Source: Alitta virens (taxonomy: Eukaryota > Annelida > Polychaeta > Phyllodocida > Nereididae). From it: a stretch of 64,000 nt of DNA. Positions within the stretch are counted from its first letter, which is position 1; each line of letters starts with the position of its first letter. A program made the position numbers and the translations under genes. Below the pieces are notes generated by a model that had not been told where the DNA came from, made no database searches, and worked only from the letters and a program-made list of their open reading frames with translations. The stretch lies in contig OW028576.1 of the NCBI GenBank assembly GCA_932294295.1, positions 30,158,747-30,222,746 on the forward strand, written 5' to 3'. This document shows positions 43,132-54,325 of the stretch, piece by piece.

Positions 43132-43527
43132 TCATTTGCAGGAGACAGCAGTTTCCATGAGACAGTCCATTCCCGGAGTGGCTGATCGCGAGTCAGTCCC
43201 AGCGGATGTTGGTCTCAAGAAGGCTGCTGCAGCATTGATGGCTGAGATTCTGGCCCTCTCTTGCTGCTCTGGAGTTGGTGCCTGCAGGTCCATGGGGCGC
43301 TTCGCGGATCTTGGCAGGAAGTGGCGATGGCGCTTCATGCTGGCTGTCAGATCCGGTGCGTGCGGGCGTCGTGTGGCTGTCCTGTGCAGATGCTTGAAGT
43401 CCTTCTTTCTGGGAGGTGCAGCTCTGGTCACTGCAGAGGTCCTGGGGTCAGGAGGGTCACCAGGAGACTGGAGGTCCATCCTGGAGGCTGCACACCTATT
43501 AGGGTGATTTAGAGCATAATGCCTCAC
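43132..43527 (-). CDS. Short gag-like ORF of the LTR element (truncated)
   Basis: It encodes 131 residues in the element's sense direction, starting about 140 bases after the primer-binding site, where gag would begin. It is Arg/Pro/Ala-rich, with a possible internal start at MKRHRHFLPRSAKR. Its end runs into the minisatellite. It may be a gag remnant; homology is not recognised. Confidence 0.45.
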   Translation of the reverse strand: MRHYALNHPNRCAASRMDLQSPGDPPDPRTSAVTRAAPPRKKDFKHLHRTATRRPHAPDLTASMKRHRHFLPRSAKRPMDLQAPTPEQQERARISAINAAAAFLRPTSAGTDSRSATPGMDCLMETAVSCK

Positions 43528-43667
43528 TAGCTCATCTGAGCCTCAAGCACATTGTCAATATGTGCTTGGCTGTACTTGCAGTTGCAAGTGTTGACATCAC
43601 TTAGCAGTGAAGGGCTTGTCTCTCTCTCCTTCCTGTGGCATAAGTGTGTTGTCTGTCCTGGTCCATG

Positions 43668-43685
43668 ATCACGTCGGGGTCACCA
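43668..43685 (-). other. Primer-binding site of the LTR element
   Basis: TGGTGACCCCGACGTGAT in element orientation begins with TGG, the complement of a tRNA CCA end, one base inside the 5' LTR. The tRNA species is not assigned. Confidence 0.75.
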
Positions 43686-43686
43686 A

Positions 43687-44953
43687 TGTAAAAGTCCATG
43701 TCATTAAAGACTCCAATATAATGACATTTCAGTCTAGACTTTCAACTGAGTCTCATCTCAGCTTGAAGCAAGTCAAGTTCTCCCAGTTCCAAAGTGGGCA
43801 GAGTCCAAAGTGCAGTAAGCACAAAATATTCAGAGTCCAAAGTGTACAAGTAAATAACACAAGAGTGGCTTTGCTTCCTCAGCTGGCAAAATGAAAACTG
43901 ATCTTTTTAATGTGCACAGGGTATATGTATTAAAGTACAATTCATGAAGTTTTCCCCCCAGTAGGGCCGAGAGGGAATTATCGACCAATCACAACACAGT
44001 AAATTCTACATTCCATGGGGTGATACCTCCCCCAAACAGGGCTGCTACCAGCATCTTTCTGCCAATTCTGGCAGGGATTAGTGAAGCTGAGACAATGGAG
44101 CAAAAGTGGACCCCTGCAGTGCTCTGCATTGTGCTGAGGCTATTTATAGCTCAAGTCACAATGGGCTATTGTACTGAGTGTCAACTTTGGCTTGGTCAGC
44201 AATTTTGGAGGGAAAGTTTTGGAGGGAAAATTAGTAAGCTCCTCCCACAATTTAGGACTCAACAGTGAGGCATCTTAACAGGGCAATGCACTCACATAAC
44301 ACTGACAATAACTCAATATGAAAGCAAAAGGAATAATACAATCTATCAATTGACAATTGGATATAAGCAATCAATCAATTAATGATACAGTCAATCAATT
44401 GATAATGTGATCAATATTATCAACTAGTGACCCAATCAATTAATTAATAATACAGTCAATCAATTGATAATGTAATCAATACTAATAATATAATCAATGT
44501 TAATAATATAATAAATACCGACAATATAATCAATGTTCCTTGCAGCAGGCTAAACTAGCTAAGACTAAGCATAATTAACAAGCAACTACTGGCACATGTG
44601 AGCAAAGCAGTGACTAGCTAAAAATGTAGTGATGAGCACACACTACTACTGCATAGAGTCACACATGAGCAGAGGGCAAGTGTAATGATGTGTACATATA
44701 ATAACTTGTACCTAATACATCCATTCAATCTGACAGATATTTGATTAAGGCAAGTGTAATGAAGAGCATAACACAATCTGACCTGCCTGTACAACCTTGC
44801 TTAAGGCAAGTGTAATGCAGAGTGCACACAATCAATGCACCTGTCATATAACTCTAACTGACATATATCCTTTGCCTAGGGCAAGTGTAATGAGGAGCAT
44901 ACAATCAATGCACCTGTCATATAATAAGTGGTTGCCAGGGGCTGCACTTTACA
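43687..44953 (-). repeat. 5' LTR of the non-autonomous element
   Basis: It is almost identical to 40572-41858. Differences seen are two near 43970-43985 (GGGCCGAG and TATCGACC) and one near 44743 (TTTGATTAAGG), besides the 20-bp length difference. Confidence 0.92.
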
Positions 44954-45639
44954 TCATGACATAAGTCCTCTCGGGAAAAAGCCCTAGTTAAGGACATCAT
45001 TTCTTCTTTTCTTATAATTAATCCGTGGTAGGTGTCCTTGGCCTCTTAATCATATGGTCTTGCTTGGCTCTTCTTATTTTGTATTCTATTTGTTTTCTAT
45101 TTATCTATTTGTTAAACTATATTTAACCAGGATGCACATGAATCAGACAAGAGCCAGTTTTTCAGGAGAGGTGCTTTGACTGAGAAGGTAGGCTGGATAA
45201 GTAACGCATTGTTCTTGCTTCTGTGTATTCCCTAAAATAAGTAATTTTTCAATCAAGTTTTCAAGGATAATCGGTCAAAAGTTATTGGATGTGTTTATTG
45301 TGTGTTTTACTGCGTGTTGTTCACGTTCAGAGATTCAGTTGTCTGTTTGCTGTTGGTCGCAGATATCATGAGCAATTTGACCTATCATTGTCCACAAAAG
45401 AAGTAATTTACAAGTATTTGTTTACAGTTAAATAAATGAATCAGTTTTTAAGAAACAGTAAAAAATTAATTTAGTAAGTGAGCTCACATAAAAAAAGAAG
45501 AATTTTTATTTTACATTGACTATTAAAACAACGATTAACATTAGCCATCGGCTATTTGTCAATGAAACACAACAATATCTCTAACAATACAATTTGTAGG
45601 AGAGTTAAAACATATACAATAATTGCATTAAAATCACTT
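44954..45639. other. Intergenic DNA
   Basis: AT-rich, with no gene or clear repeat seen. Confidence 0.4.
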
Positions 45640-47167
45640 TGAGTATAAAATCATCTAAATATCATGTCCTAAAATCACATCGGCTGCAACAACATTTAGG
45701 ACTTGTAACATCAATTCAAAATGTTTAACTTCACATGTGCGCTTCAAGTCACGAGATAGCAGGTTCCAGAGGTGAGCACCATAGTAGCTGAAGGTGTTTC
45801 TTCCGAATCTTATTGTCTTATATCTAGGCTGGAGAAGCTTGCATTTGTCTCTGAAGTTATGATGGTTGGCTTGAAATTATTCCTTCATAAAGAGAGGATT
45901 TAAGGTCGTTCAGGCTTTTAAAAATTTTCCATGGAAATTGCTCTGAGTTGCTGTCTCATGGCCATGTCATGCAAGGAGATCACTGTAAAAAGTTGTTGCA
46001 TCATCATACATATTAGTCTAATGCCCTTTCCTGTATCTTCTCAATTTTCTGCATGTTTCTTACTCCACAGAAGTGCCACATAATGGGACAATGGTTGAAA
46101 TTTGGCAGACCAAATGCTTGGAAGATATATTTAGTTCTTTCAGCTGGAACACTCCTTTAAATCTTTTCAAAACATTGAGTCGCTGTGATGCCTTATGACA
46201 CACAATTTCAATATGTATATCAAATGTGAGTTTGTTGTCAATGGTGATTCCTAGTAGAGTGACATGGGTTTGGGTCTGTACTGTGGCTTCATTTATGACT
46301 ATGATCTCTGGTGTCTCATCCTTGTTGTTCATGGGTGTCATACACATACATCATTTGGAACTTCTGTGGGTTGGCCCTCATACGATTTGACGTGAACCAG
46401 CATTGTTGGCAACATAGATGAGGGCTGCGGTGACAAGATCAAGGTTAATCGCTGAGTGTTATCATCTGCGTAGTTGGTCATTTAACACTGCTCAATCAAG
46501 TGGAAGATATCGTTCATGAAGATACAGAAAATGACTGGTCCTAAGCAGGATCCCTTGGGGATGCCCTTTGTTATAGTGTTCCATTCACTTCTGTAGCCAT
46601 CTATCTTGACCCTCTGTTTTCTCCCACTTTTCCCATAAACTTGCAGGCGTTATCACTGAGTCCATATGCTTTCAGCTTACTGTAGTTAGAGCCCATGGGA
46701 AACACAATCAAAGGCCTTGGATACTTAACAATGCCCCGACACATTGGTTATTTAGGGCACTCTTTCAAGACTCATTCAGACAGACGGACAAAAACATTTA
46801 TTTACACAAAGAGACACACATCTCACATACAGAAATTGTTTGAAACATACATAGACAAATAGACAAATAAACAAGTAAACAAGTAAAGAAATATTTAAAA
46901 TGTATTTTTTCTCTTAAGACTGCTATCGAGAGGCCACCCAGTAATCAAGCTGATCAATGCATTACTACTTCCATACTTCTATCTGTATGCACTCATTTGA
47001 TTATGAAACAACTAATTGAAGTTGTCAACCAACTGATGAGCAATCAGGGTCTCATAGATCTTGCTGAATGTTGTCAGAATGCTCACGGGTCTGTAATTGC
47101 TCTTCTCCATATCATTGTTCTTTTCACGCACAGGTGATATTTCAGCACATGTCATAGCCTCTGGAAG

Positions 47168-47349
47168 GGCGGGGGCCTAGCTCAGAGGTAGCGCTCTGGG
47201 CTTCCAACCGCTGGGTTCTATAGGGTCCCGGGTTCGATTCCCGGTCGAGCCTAAGTTGGATGGCTGTTTCATCCTTCGTCTCATTGCCATGGTCTCTGCC
47301 TGTCCTAATTAGCCCAACTGGTGCAGAAATACAGGAGGTAAAGCCCTAA

Positions 47350-47393
<44 letters not shown>
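47168..47393 (+). mobile_element. tRNA-derived SINE, full-length, (CA)n tail
   Basis: The tRNA-like head has box A (TAGCTCAGAGGTAGCGC) and box B (GGTTCGATTCC). The body includes GGATGGCTGTTTCATCC, and the tail is (CA)n ending at 47393. Imperfect target duplications (CATAGCCTCTGGA before, CATGGCCTCTGAA after) show LINE-mediated insertion into the decayed LINE. Confidence 0.88.
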
Positions 47394-47394
<1 letters not shown>

Positions 47395-47999
47395 GCCTCT
47401 GAAAACTCGCAGCTTGCAAACCCAGCATTGAATAAATTTGTTAGAATTTTTGCAGTTTCCTTATTTGTGAATTTTACAGTTCTTGGCAGTATTGAATCAT
47501 TACCAGTGGCCTTTTTTGAGTGAAGGTTCTTCAGGTTTTTCAGCACTGTTTCCCCATTGACAGACACAAAGTCCAATCTCCCGGCTCCCAGTGTGTTTGC
47601 TATTGCAAGTATGCTGGGATGATTTATGTGTTTTGCAATGACATTTTCTAGCTAGTTATCACCAGCAACATCCACATTGTCATCATCATCAATGTCTTTA
47701 GCCGCTTGTGTGAAGAATTTGTTGAAAATGTCTCAAATTTCTTTTTGATCAGTCACTATGTTTCCATCCTCATTCAACAATAATATTGTTCCTGGCACTG
47801 GATCTCTCAGCCATGAAAGGCTTTACACAATCCCAGAAATCGTTAGGCCGTGACATGTTTGAGCATTTCTGTACAAAGTAGGATTTGATGGCTTCTTGTC
47901 TCATAATTGTTTCTCTCAGTTGTGTAAGCTGTGCATGTGGCAAGGTATATGTGTTTCATGTATTTATTCCTGGCCATTGACCTCTTGTACATTTGTTAG

Positions 48000-48159
48000 G
48001 GGTGGGGGCCTAGCCCAGTGGTAGCGTGCTGTGCTTCCAACCACTGGGTCCCGGGTTCAATTCCCAGTCGAGCCTATGTTGGATGGCTGTTTCATCCTTC
48101 GTCTCATTGCCATGGTCCGAAATACAGGACATAAAGCTCTAATCCACCACCACCACCAC
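48000..48159 (+). mobile_element. tRNA-derived SINE, internally deleted, CCA-repeat tail
   Basis: Same family as 47168-47393, with part of the body missing after CCATGGTCC. A 14-bp target duplication, CTTGTACATTTGTT, flanks it. Confidence 0.88.
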
Positions 48160-48250
48160 TTGTACATTTGTTTTCTGAGATAAGAGTTCATGTATGGCAC
48201 TTGGGCGGTTTTGATCAGTCTCAGGTACATGGTCAGTCATTCAACACTTT

Positions 48251-49181
48251 ACTGTACAATGTAGATACACACCAATATTTGTCCCTCACATCATCAAATA
48301 CATCACTGACATGAAATGGTACCATAGACATATCATGAGCAATACACTGTCATCCAAATTTTTTAGTTTACAATTTTGGATTTGATCACTTGAATTCTCA
48401 ATTTGGTAATACAGCAAGTAATATTATGCCAATCACTATAAATACAATTTACATTGATTGGTCTCTCAAAGAGTGCTAGGTGGCGTGTTCATTCTCGCCA
48501 CGTGTGCCATCTGGCGAGATTTCATAGTACAAAAAAAGGACAAAACAAACGCCTCTTCATTGCGAGATATCGTGATTATTTAATTACCTTTAATGGTGCA
48601 TGATAGGTGCAAACAAAGTAGAACAATTATGTGAGGTAAAAAGCATACAAGGGATCGTAATCATTCTTGCCACGTATGCCATCTGGCGAGATCTCATAGT
48701 ACAAAAAAATGCCAAAACAGACGATTCTTTTGTGGAGAGATATCGCGATTATTTAGGAAAAAATTACCTCTAATAAGGGATCTTGCTGGTGTGAGGTAAA
48801 CGAAATATTTTGATAGTTTACGAGTACTATTAGGGAGAGCTAGTAATTGATTCCAATATTTTAACATATTCAATTTAACATATTCAATTTAACATATTTG
48901 ACACATATCGATATCAGCCAACCACCATCGTTAAACATGCATGATTTATTATGATTATTAGTCATCCAGGCAATAATGCATAAAAGGGAAGTTGCAATGA
49001 TAAATTTATTATCACAAGTAACTTCCTCGACCACCAAGATCAACTTTTTAGCACCAATAATAAGGAAGTTATGGGGTATCTATTACTCATCTGGTGGCCA
49101 TTTTGTTTTCGGCCCACAAAAAAGTTTCCCCAAGGGTGCCAAACTGATACCTGCCTGATATCAGCTCAGGACATGCCATAG
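48251..49181. other. Intergenic DNA with a two-copy duplication
   Basis: The segment with GCCATCTGGCGAGAT..CATAGTACAAAAAAA occurs near 48490 and again near 48671 (period about 181 bp). No gene is seen. Confidence 0.45.
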
Positions 49182-49320
49182 TACATGACCAAATGTGCCA
49201 CGTGCGTTTTCCATGAGAAGGATAAATGCATGGAAAACATTTTTAGCTAATTATAATGAGGCAAAAACCATGCGTTTATCCAAATGCATGGAAAACGCAC
49301 GTGGCACAACTGGCCATGTA
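49182..49320. mobile_element. Palindromic MITE, family TACATGGCCAAATGTGCCACG (copy 1)
   Basis: A near-palindrome of 139 bp. The left arm reads ACATGACCAAATGTGCCACG then TGCGTTTTCCATG. The centre is AGCTAATTATAATGAGGC, and the right arm mirrors the left and ends GGCCATGTA. Confidence 0.88.
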
Positions 49321-49464
49321 CCAGAATCCATCATATAACATCATCAATACCATGAAACAAACTTGAGCCCAAAAATCCCATTTGGCAACTGGACTGCAGC
49401 TCCCAGTTCTCGTCCAGCAGATGATGATAGGAATCACAATTTCCTGAGAGTACATTTTGTTAAT
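49321..49464. other. Short 3' flank of the sulfotransferase gene
   Basis: Nothing notable seen; probably 3' untranslated sequence of the gene on the minus strand. Confidence 0.3.
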
Positions 49465-50871
49465 TCAATTAATTTTTCTTGTAAAAGTTGTCATATCGAT
49501 ATCTTTGTAATACTTGATTATTTTGGCTAAGTCGAGTTCAGATAAAACGTTATTTTGGTTTGAGTGCAGTCCAGTCTCAGAAGTAATATTCTTGTATCCA
49601 AGCAATTGTATTGGTTCCGTGCATACCTTCTGGATGTAACTGACAGTACGAATCCAGAACTCTGTTTTCCAACTTAAAGCTGTCTCTGTCCAATTTTGAC
49701 GTAAAGTGGACATTATACTTCTTTGCAATTTTTCCGGCACAATGATTCTGGTAGACCGAGCAATCCACATGGTAATGTCCTTTGGTACGTTTGATCCGAG
49801 AAACTTGTATAATATTTCTGCTTGATTCGTTGGATTTCGGGCAAGATCTTCATAACGAACAAGAAAATAATGGGATGGCCACTGCGAAACGGTCGTGGCC
49901 GATGCCAGATTTGGTCTTGAACTTTGTGAGTTCATAATACGCGCGGTAAAGTGTAAATTGTGAGACAATTCAGCACAAAGAACTTTTGTTTTTAGCACAT
50001 GGTGCATCCAGTATGTCATATTTGCTATTGTTTTGTTAAAAGGGGTTCTTTGAAAGAGTAGCTTTACTCTTGAAGACAAAATGCCACGTGGGTCTCTAAC
50101 AAGATGGATAATTTTGACTCCATAGTCCACGAGCGGTGCCACTAGATCTAGATGAAGTGCTCGGACTATTTTGATGGTTCTCAAGCTTGCTTTTAAGCAT
50201 CTCGACTCCAAATCGGCAAGAGTGAGACTTTGTCGGTGGCCGAAGGACAAAGCGCTCCAATGTCGGCACATATTCTCTGTGTGATAGTACAAGCAAATTG
50301 TGTATACCTCTCTAAATTTACAGTTGAAAATGAGCATTAATAACCCAACTGTATCCTTCGGTTTTAGCAATTTCAACTTCTTATCGTTGTCCACATTGAG
50401 GGTTGAAGTTGTATTTAAGAACACTAATGGTTCGAAAGTTAAAAATGAATGACGAACTTTCCTGAAGAAATCACTTGCAAAAGATGATCCGCCGCGAAAA
50501 ATGGCAAAAATCAACACTTTTGTCACATTGTCATCCTTGACTTGTTGCTTAGCAATACTTAAATCATAAAGTTTGGTGTCCAGTATATTAGTATCTCTGA
50601 TGTCAACCTTTTCAATATTATACATGCCAGGTAAATTCTTCTTAACATCAGTTATATTCAATTTCTTATCATAATCTACAACCACAGGGACATCGGGCAA
50701 GTCCTTACATGCATCGGTTAAATTTGGTATATTATCGTAAACTGTCTGTGTTGGTTTTATGTCGATTTCCTTATTTCCTTCAAAATGTTTCAGACTAAGC
50801 CCAGATGAATGATCATAAGTCATCAGGTTTACCAAATGAAAGAAAACCACCATTAAGAAAAGGAAAAACAT
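49465..50871 (-). CDS. Carbohydrate 6-O-sulfotransferase-like protein (Golgi type II membrane)
   Basis: It encodes 468 residues in one coding exon. The ATG at 50871 lies four bases after a good acceptor (AATTTCAG|GTTAATG), so a 5' untranslated exon probably lies upstream. Residues 1-16 form an N-terminal membrane anchor (MFFLFLMVVFFHLVNL), as in Golgi type II enzymes. The 5'-phosphosulfate-binding motif is FRGGSSF (125-131) followed by a FEPL segment. The 3'-phosphate-binding motif is HLVRDPRGILSSR (256-268). These match the Gal/GalNAc/GlcNAc 6-O-sulfotransferase (CHST1-7-like) family, which transfers sulfate from PAPS to glycan sugars. Several NxT/S sites occur. The family's usual length is 380-480, so the gene looks complete. 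The acceptor sugar cannot be told from sequence. Confidence 0.85.
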   Translation of the reverse strand: MFFLFLMVVFFHLVNLMTYDHSSGLSLKHFEGNKEIDIKPTQTVYDNIPNLTDACKDLPDVPVVVDYDKKLNITDVKKNLPGMYNIEKVDIRDTNILDTKLYDLSIAKQQVKDDNVTKVLIFAIFRGGSSFASDFFRKVRHSFLTFEPLVFLNTTSTLNVDNDKKLKLLKPKDTVGLLMLIFNCKFREVYTICLYYHTENMCRHWSALSFGHRQSLTLADLESRCLKASLRTIKIVRALHLDLVAPLVDYGVKIIHLVRDPRGILSSRVKLLFQRTPFNKTIANMTYWMHHVLKTKVLCAELSHNLHFTARIMNSQSSRPNLASATTVSQWPSHYFLVRYEDLARNPTNQAEILYKFLGSNVPKDITMWIARSTRIIVPEKLQRSIMSTLRQNWTETALSWKTEFWIRTVSYIQKVCTEPIQLLGYKNITSETGLHSNQNNVLSELDLAKIIKYYKDIDMTTFTRKIN

Positions 50872-52231
50872 TAACCTGAAATTAAAAATAAAACAACTTT
50901 TACAACAGAAATGCGAAGATCAATAATTCCCAACTTGCAATAAAATTATTATCCTTTCCTAACATATGGTTACATATTTTCATTATTTCAATTATATTAA
51001 GAAATTCTCAAAACCATTATTAATGTTTTCTTGGCCAGATGTTTTTTGCAGATAGGTAGATAAAATTTGCACTGGTCAGCCTTAGCCATGTTATCCATCA
51101 GCCCAGAAAGCCAGATAGTACTTATGTGTTGGAATTTAACTGTACATTTAAAGTTACCATTCTCATTATGTGGTATACAGCAAATTCTTGAAACTGTAGT
51201 AATGTCTGCAAGATAGGCAAATTGTTTTAAAATGACTAACTAACCTGTTTGTCAAAAAGGGCCAAGAGAGTTAGAAATAATTTAAATGTCTGCTCCAAAT
51301 GCTCTTTAGTTTGGTCGGATAAAATTGGGAGTCAGAATTTTTTGAAATTGGGCAATTTTCTTCAAGTTAGGTAAAACAGTTTTATTGTGACTAACCTGTG
51401 TTTGTCGAAAATGGCTATGATAGTCAGAAAGTATGAAAAAATATACAATTTGGTAAAACATTTTTTTAAAGTTTGGTTGGATGAAGTTGAAAAAAACCTG
51501 GGGGACAGAATTTCTGAAAATGTTTTAAGGTCACTGTTTTGCAAAATGGTCAGAAAAAAGTTAAAATGTTTTCAGTTTGGTTTGATAAAATTAGGAGTTT
51601 AAAAATTATAAAAGATTATAATGTAAATATCAATTTTACTCACGTTTTCAGTGCAGTTGTCACGTCTATACATGGCCAAATGTGCCACGTGCGTTTTTAA
51701 TGCGAAGGATAAACGCATGGTTTTTAAGCTAATTATCCAAATGCATGGAAAACGCACGTGGCACAATTGGCCATGCAGTTAAAGACAATGAATTAATATA
51801 ATTGAAAGTCAGCCAAAAATGATCGAAATAATGTTTGAATAATGTTTTTAAGATTATAATGTAAATATCAATTTTACTCACGTTTTCAGCAATTTTATCA
51901 TATAAGCAGGAAACATTGTCACTATTTTAAAAGATATGTTATGATTAATCCAATCACCTCTTTTGAAGCAACTGGCCAGCTGCACTCCCAGCTATGGTAT
52001 ATTGACTGATGTGCACAAATTGAGCCAACCGTTTTGCCAGCAGTTCAAAGCCTTTAAAAAAGCCTGTTGTGTGCTAATTAAATTAAATTTTATCACCATG
52101 CTATAATGAAACGCATATATGCCCTATTACAAATCTTTGAAAATGACTCGTACAATGAAACATACACCAAACATGTCGTATTTTGTACATGTATATATGT
52201 AATATGAAACGGGAGAGAATAGAAATAATTG
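50872..52231. other. Upstream / intronic region of the sulfotransferase gene
   Basis: No coding exon was recognised. AGATTATAATGTAAATATCA..ACTCACGTTTTCAG occurs twice (near 51614 and 51851), flanking a MITE copy. Repeated GTTTGGT.GGATAAA-type segments occur at 51300-51600. Confidence 0.4.
51669..51776. mobile_element. Palindromic MITE, TACATGGCC family (copy 2, internally deleted)
   Basis: Both ends are present (TACATGGCCAAATGTGCCAC and GGCACAATTGGCCATG), but part of the centre is missing (108 bp). Confidence 0.85.
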
Positions 52232-52448
52232 TACACTCGGCGACCGTGAAATTCGCCACGACAACAAATTCGCCACTAGTAATAAAGTGTATTAAACATT
52301 TATTAGATGGCTGTTGGGGTGACAGAGAATTTTCAATTATATAAACAATTAGTTTTGTAACAAATCATGAACTTGCAAGGTGTATAATTGAGTATTAGGG
52401 GGGTGGCGAATCTCGTTGTCGTGGCGAATTTCACTGTCGCCGAGTGTA
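52232..52448. mobile_element. TA-flanked MITE with about 45-bp inverted repeats
   Basis: The arms begin CACTCGGCGACCGTGAAATT and end AATTTCACTGTCGCCGAGTG. TA flanks each side, the target of Tc1/mariner-type transposases. The interior is AT-rich and non-coding. Confidence 0.85.
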
Positions 52449-52842
52449 TGAATGACACTGTGAATGCTCACCCACCACTGCCAGTTATCAATTCAGTATG
52501 AAAAAGAAATAATTGCAATTTTGTTGAAGTTGCTTACATTCCACATACTGATTTAATTTCTACTTGAAAGTAAAGATTTTCTCCCCTAATTCCAGATTTT
52601 ATTGCCGCTATATTTCATATATAATGTATACTTGAAGCTTGTCATTATATGAAATGTTATTTTTGAAATAAAGAGAATATTGCTTTTTATGATCTCCAAT
52701 TCAATCTTGTGACAATATGTTCTGCGAAGTAGGCACAATAAAATGATGTCAATCTTGTGAGTATTTCGGTTGCATTTCTGGGAATAAAACTCAAAACAAT
52801 TGATTCATTTCAGTGTTGTGAAATGTCACTTTTACTACTTAT
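52449..52842. other. AT-rich intergenic DNA
   Basis: Nothing supported. Confidence 0.3.
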
Positions 52843-53392
52843 TAAAGCCTCGTTCCCACCTACAAAAACTGCTATGAAGTTTGCGACAAACTTAGATGAA
52901 TTTTGTGTTGGCAAAGTTCCTGGCAGTTTGTCAGTTACATCTGATAATAGGTGTCCATTAATTTGCATAATCTTCTAATATCCGCAGTCTTTTTTCTGGA
53001 GGTGTGGCTAACTGTTAGGACCAGCCACGATCTCAATACGAGCTCCTACGATGCACCTACAAATTTGTACGAATTTCTGCGAATTTGCACGACCACTTAC
53101 GAACATTGAGGAACCATCTACAAACTCTTATAAACTACTACAAACCCATCTACGACATCCTACGACCTGTTCTAGTTCGTAGATAACTAAGATGATTTTT
53201 GAACATGTCCAAAAATTGTTTTACATGTCCAAAAATTGGTTTAGCCTTCAAGGAACTTTGAAGAACTGTGACGATTACCTACGAACCTTTACGATTAGGT
53301 ACGACATTTAACGAAGTTTGACGAAATTTAAAATAAACTAGTAGTTTGTCGGAGTTCCGCAAGAAGTTCGGCAAGGTGAGAACTGAGTTTTA
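52843..53392. mobile_element. Probable non-autonomous DNA element with short imperfect inverted ends
   Basis: The left end TTAAAGCCTCGTTCCCACCT resembles the reverse complement of the right end (CTAAAACTCAGTTCTCACCT). The interior is full of TACGA/TACAAA-type short repeats. Confidence 0.45.
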
Positions 53393-53669
53393 GGGTTGGG
53401 CGATAAGCCCTGAGGGTCTGCCAGATTCAAACGGAGCAACAATCCTGGTGGAAGGGAAAAGAATTTAATCGTGTGGATCAGAAAATATGAACTATTACAA
53501 TGGTGTCAACTTACATATTGAACCTTTTAAAGCTTTATTCGCCACTACATTGAACTACCAGACAAATGCAGTAATCGCCCTAGTTTTAGCGCTGCGAGCT
53601 ATGACCCACATAGTGCATTGTGTTGTGGGTATGTTAACTTTTGTCAACTTAACTTTTCAGGAGGGACCT

Positions 53670-54325
53670 CTAAAGGGGCATTCACAGCATCACGTATAAG
53701 GCCTACGTATGACCACAAACATAAAAAAAATTGGCTATACGTGCTCACTCGTGGCTCTGTTAATCACGTATAAATTCTTTATGCGAGCGTACGAGGGGCA
53801 ATCGTAGATCGCTTGCCGGACGTCCGTAAAATGCTCGCCAAACGTCCTTAGCATCCATGAGGCATCCATCCGTGAGGCATCCGTGAAGCATCCGTGAGGC
53901 ATCCATGAGGCACTGGTAGGTCGCTCGTGCGAGTGACTCAAGAGTAAATGAGGAAAGGGTAACGGAAGTCCGCCGAGTAATTTAGAGCATTCTACGAGCG
54001 TTATATGAGGTTCTACGAGTATATAGGGATGGACAGTGACTACTTATGGCCATGGACATACGTAGAATGTTCGTAGAATGTACGTGGGATGCCTGAGCAA
54101 GTTACGTAACTAATATAAACAATCACTCATAGAACATTCGCCAAAGTTTTGAACATGCTAAACAATTTTCCTCTCTTCACGTATGTCCATGAGTTGTCAA
54201 GCGCAACCAGGAGTGATCCACGAATAAGCGCGAGTATACGTCTGGACAAGAATGAGGAAGAGTAAAATAAAATTACATCCGTCATCATACGTAGGTCTTA
54301 TACGTGAGTGTGAACGCCCCTTAAG
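53670..54325. mobile_element. Non-autonomous DNA element with about 45-bp imperfect inverted repeats
   Basis: The left end reads CTAAAGGGGCATTCACAGCA, then ACGTATAAGGCCTACGTATG. The right end is its imperfect reverse complement, ending GTGTGAACGCCCCTTAAG. The interior has repeated CATCCGTGAGG-type units and no transposase. Style and terminal GGGGC resemble hAT-like MITEs. Confidence 0.7.

Larger units (their letters stand above)
40572..44953 (-). mobile_element. Young non-autonomous LTR retrotransposon (minus orientation)
   Basis: Two nearly identical LTRs flank an interior of only 1.83 kb. In minus orientation the primer-binding site (TGGTGACCCCGACGTGAT, 43685-43668) follows the 5' LTR. A polypurine tract (AAGGGGGGGGAG, complement of about 41862-41873) precedes the 3' LTR. 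The interior has a leader, a short gag-like ORF and a long minisatellite but no reverse transcriptase, so it depends on another element. I see only about three substitutions between the LTRs, plus one 20-bp duplication in the left one, implying recent insertion. No matching target duplication is evident at the edges. Confidence 0.9.
45640..48250 (-). pseudogene. Decayed LINE (Jockey/CR1-like), with two SINE insertions
   Basis: Minus-strand fragments appear in the right order for a LINE ORF2. From high to low coordinates these are the pre-RT linker near 47800-47900, the early RT block (LKNLHSKKATGNDSI, 47576-47400) and the post-palm block (VTLLGITIDNKLTFDIHIE, 46347-46060). A C-terminal YYGAHLWNLLSRDLKR-type segment follows near 45760. 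Several frameshifts and stops separate them. It is inactive. Confidence 0.75.

Noticed and set aside
47168..47260. tRNA gene
   Set aside because: Box A and box B are good, but acceptor-stem pairing is poor and the sequence continues into a SINE body, tail and target duplication.
47345..47395. (CA)n as an independent microsatellite
   Set aside because: It is the tail of the SINE, bounded by its target duplication.
53735..53941. 68-codon minus-strand frame with repeated ASWM/DASRM units
   Set aside because: Translation of short CATCCGTGAGG repeats inside a non-autonomous DNA element.
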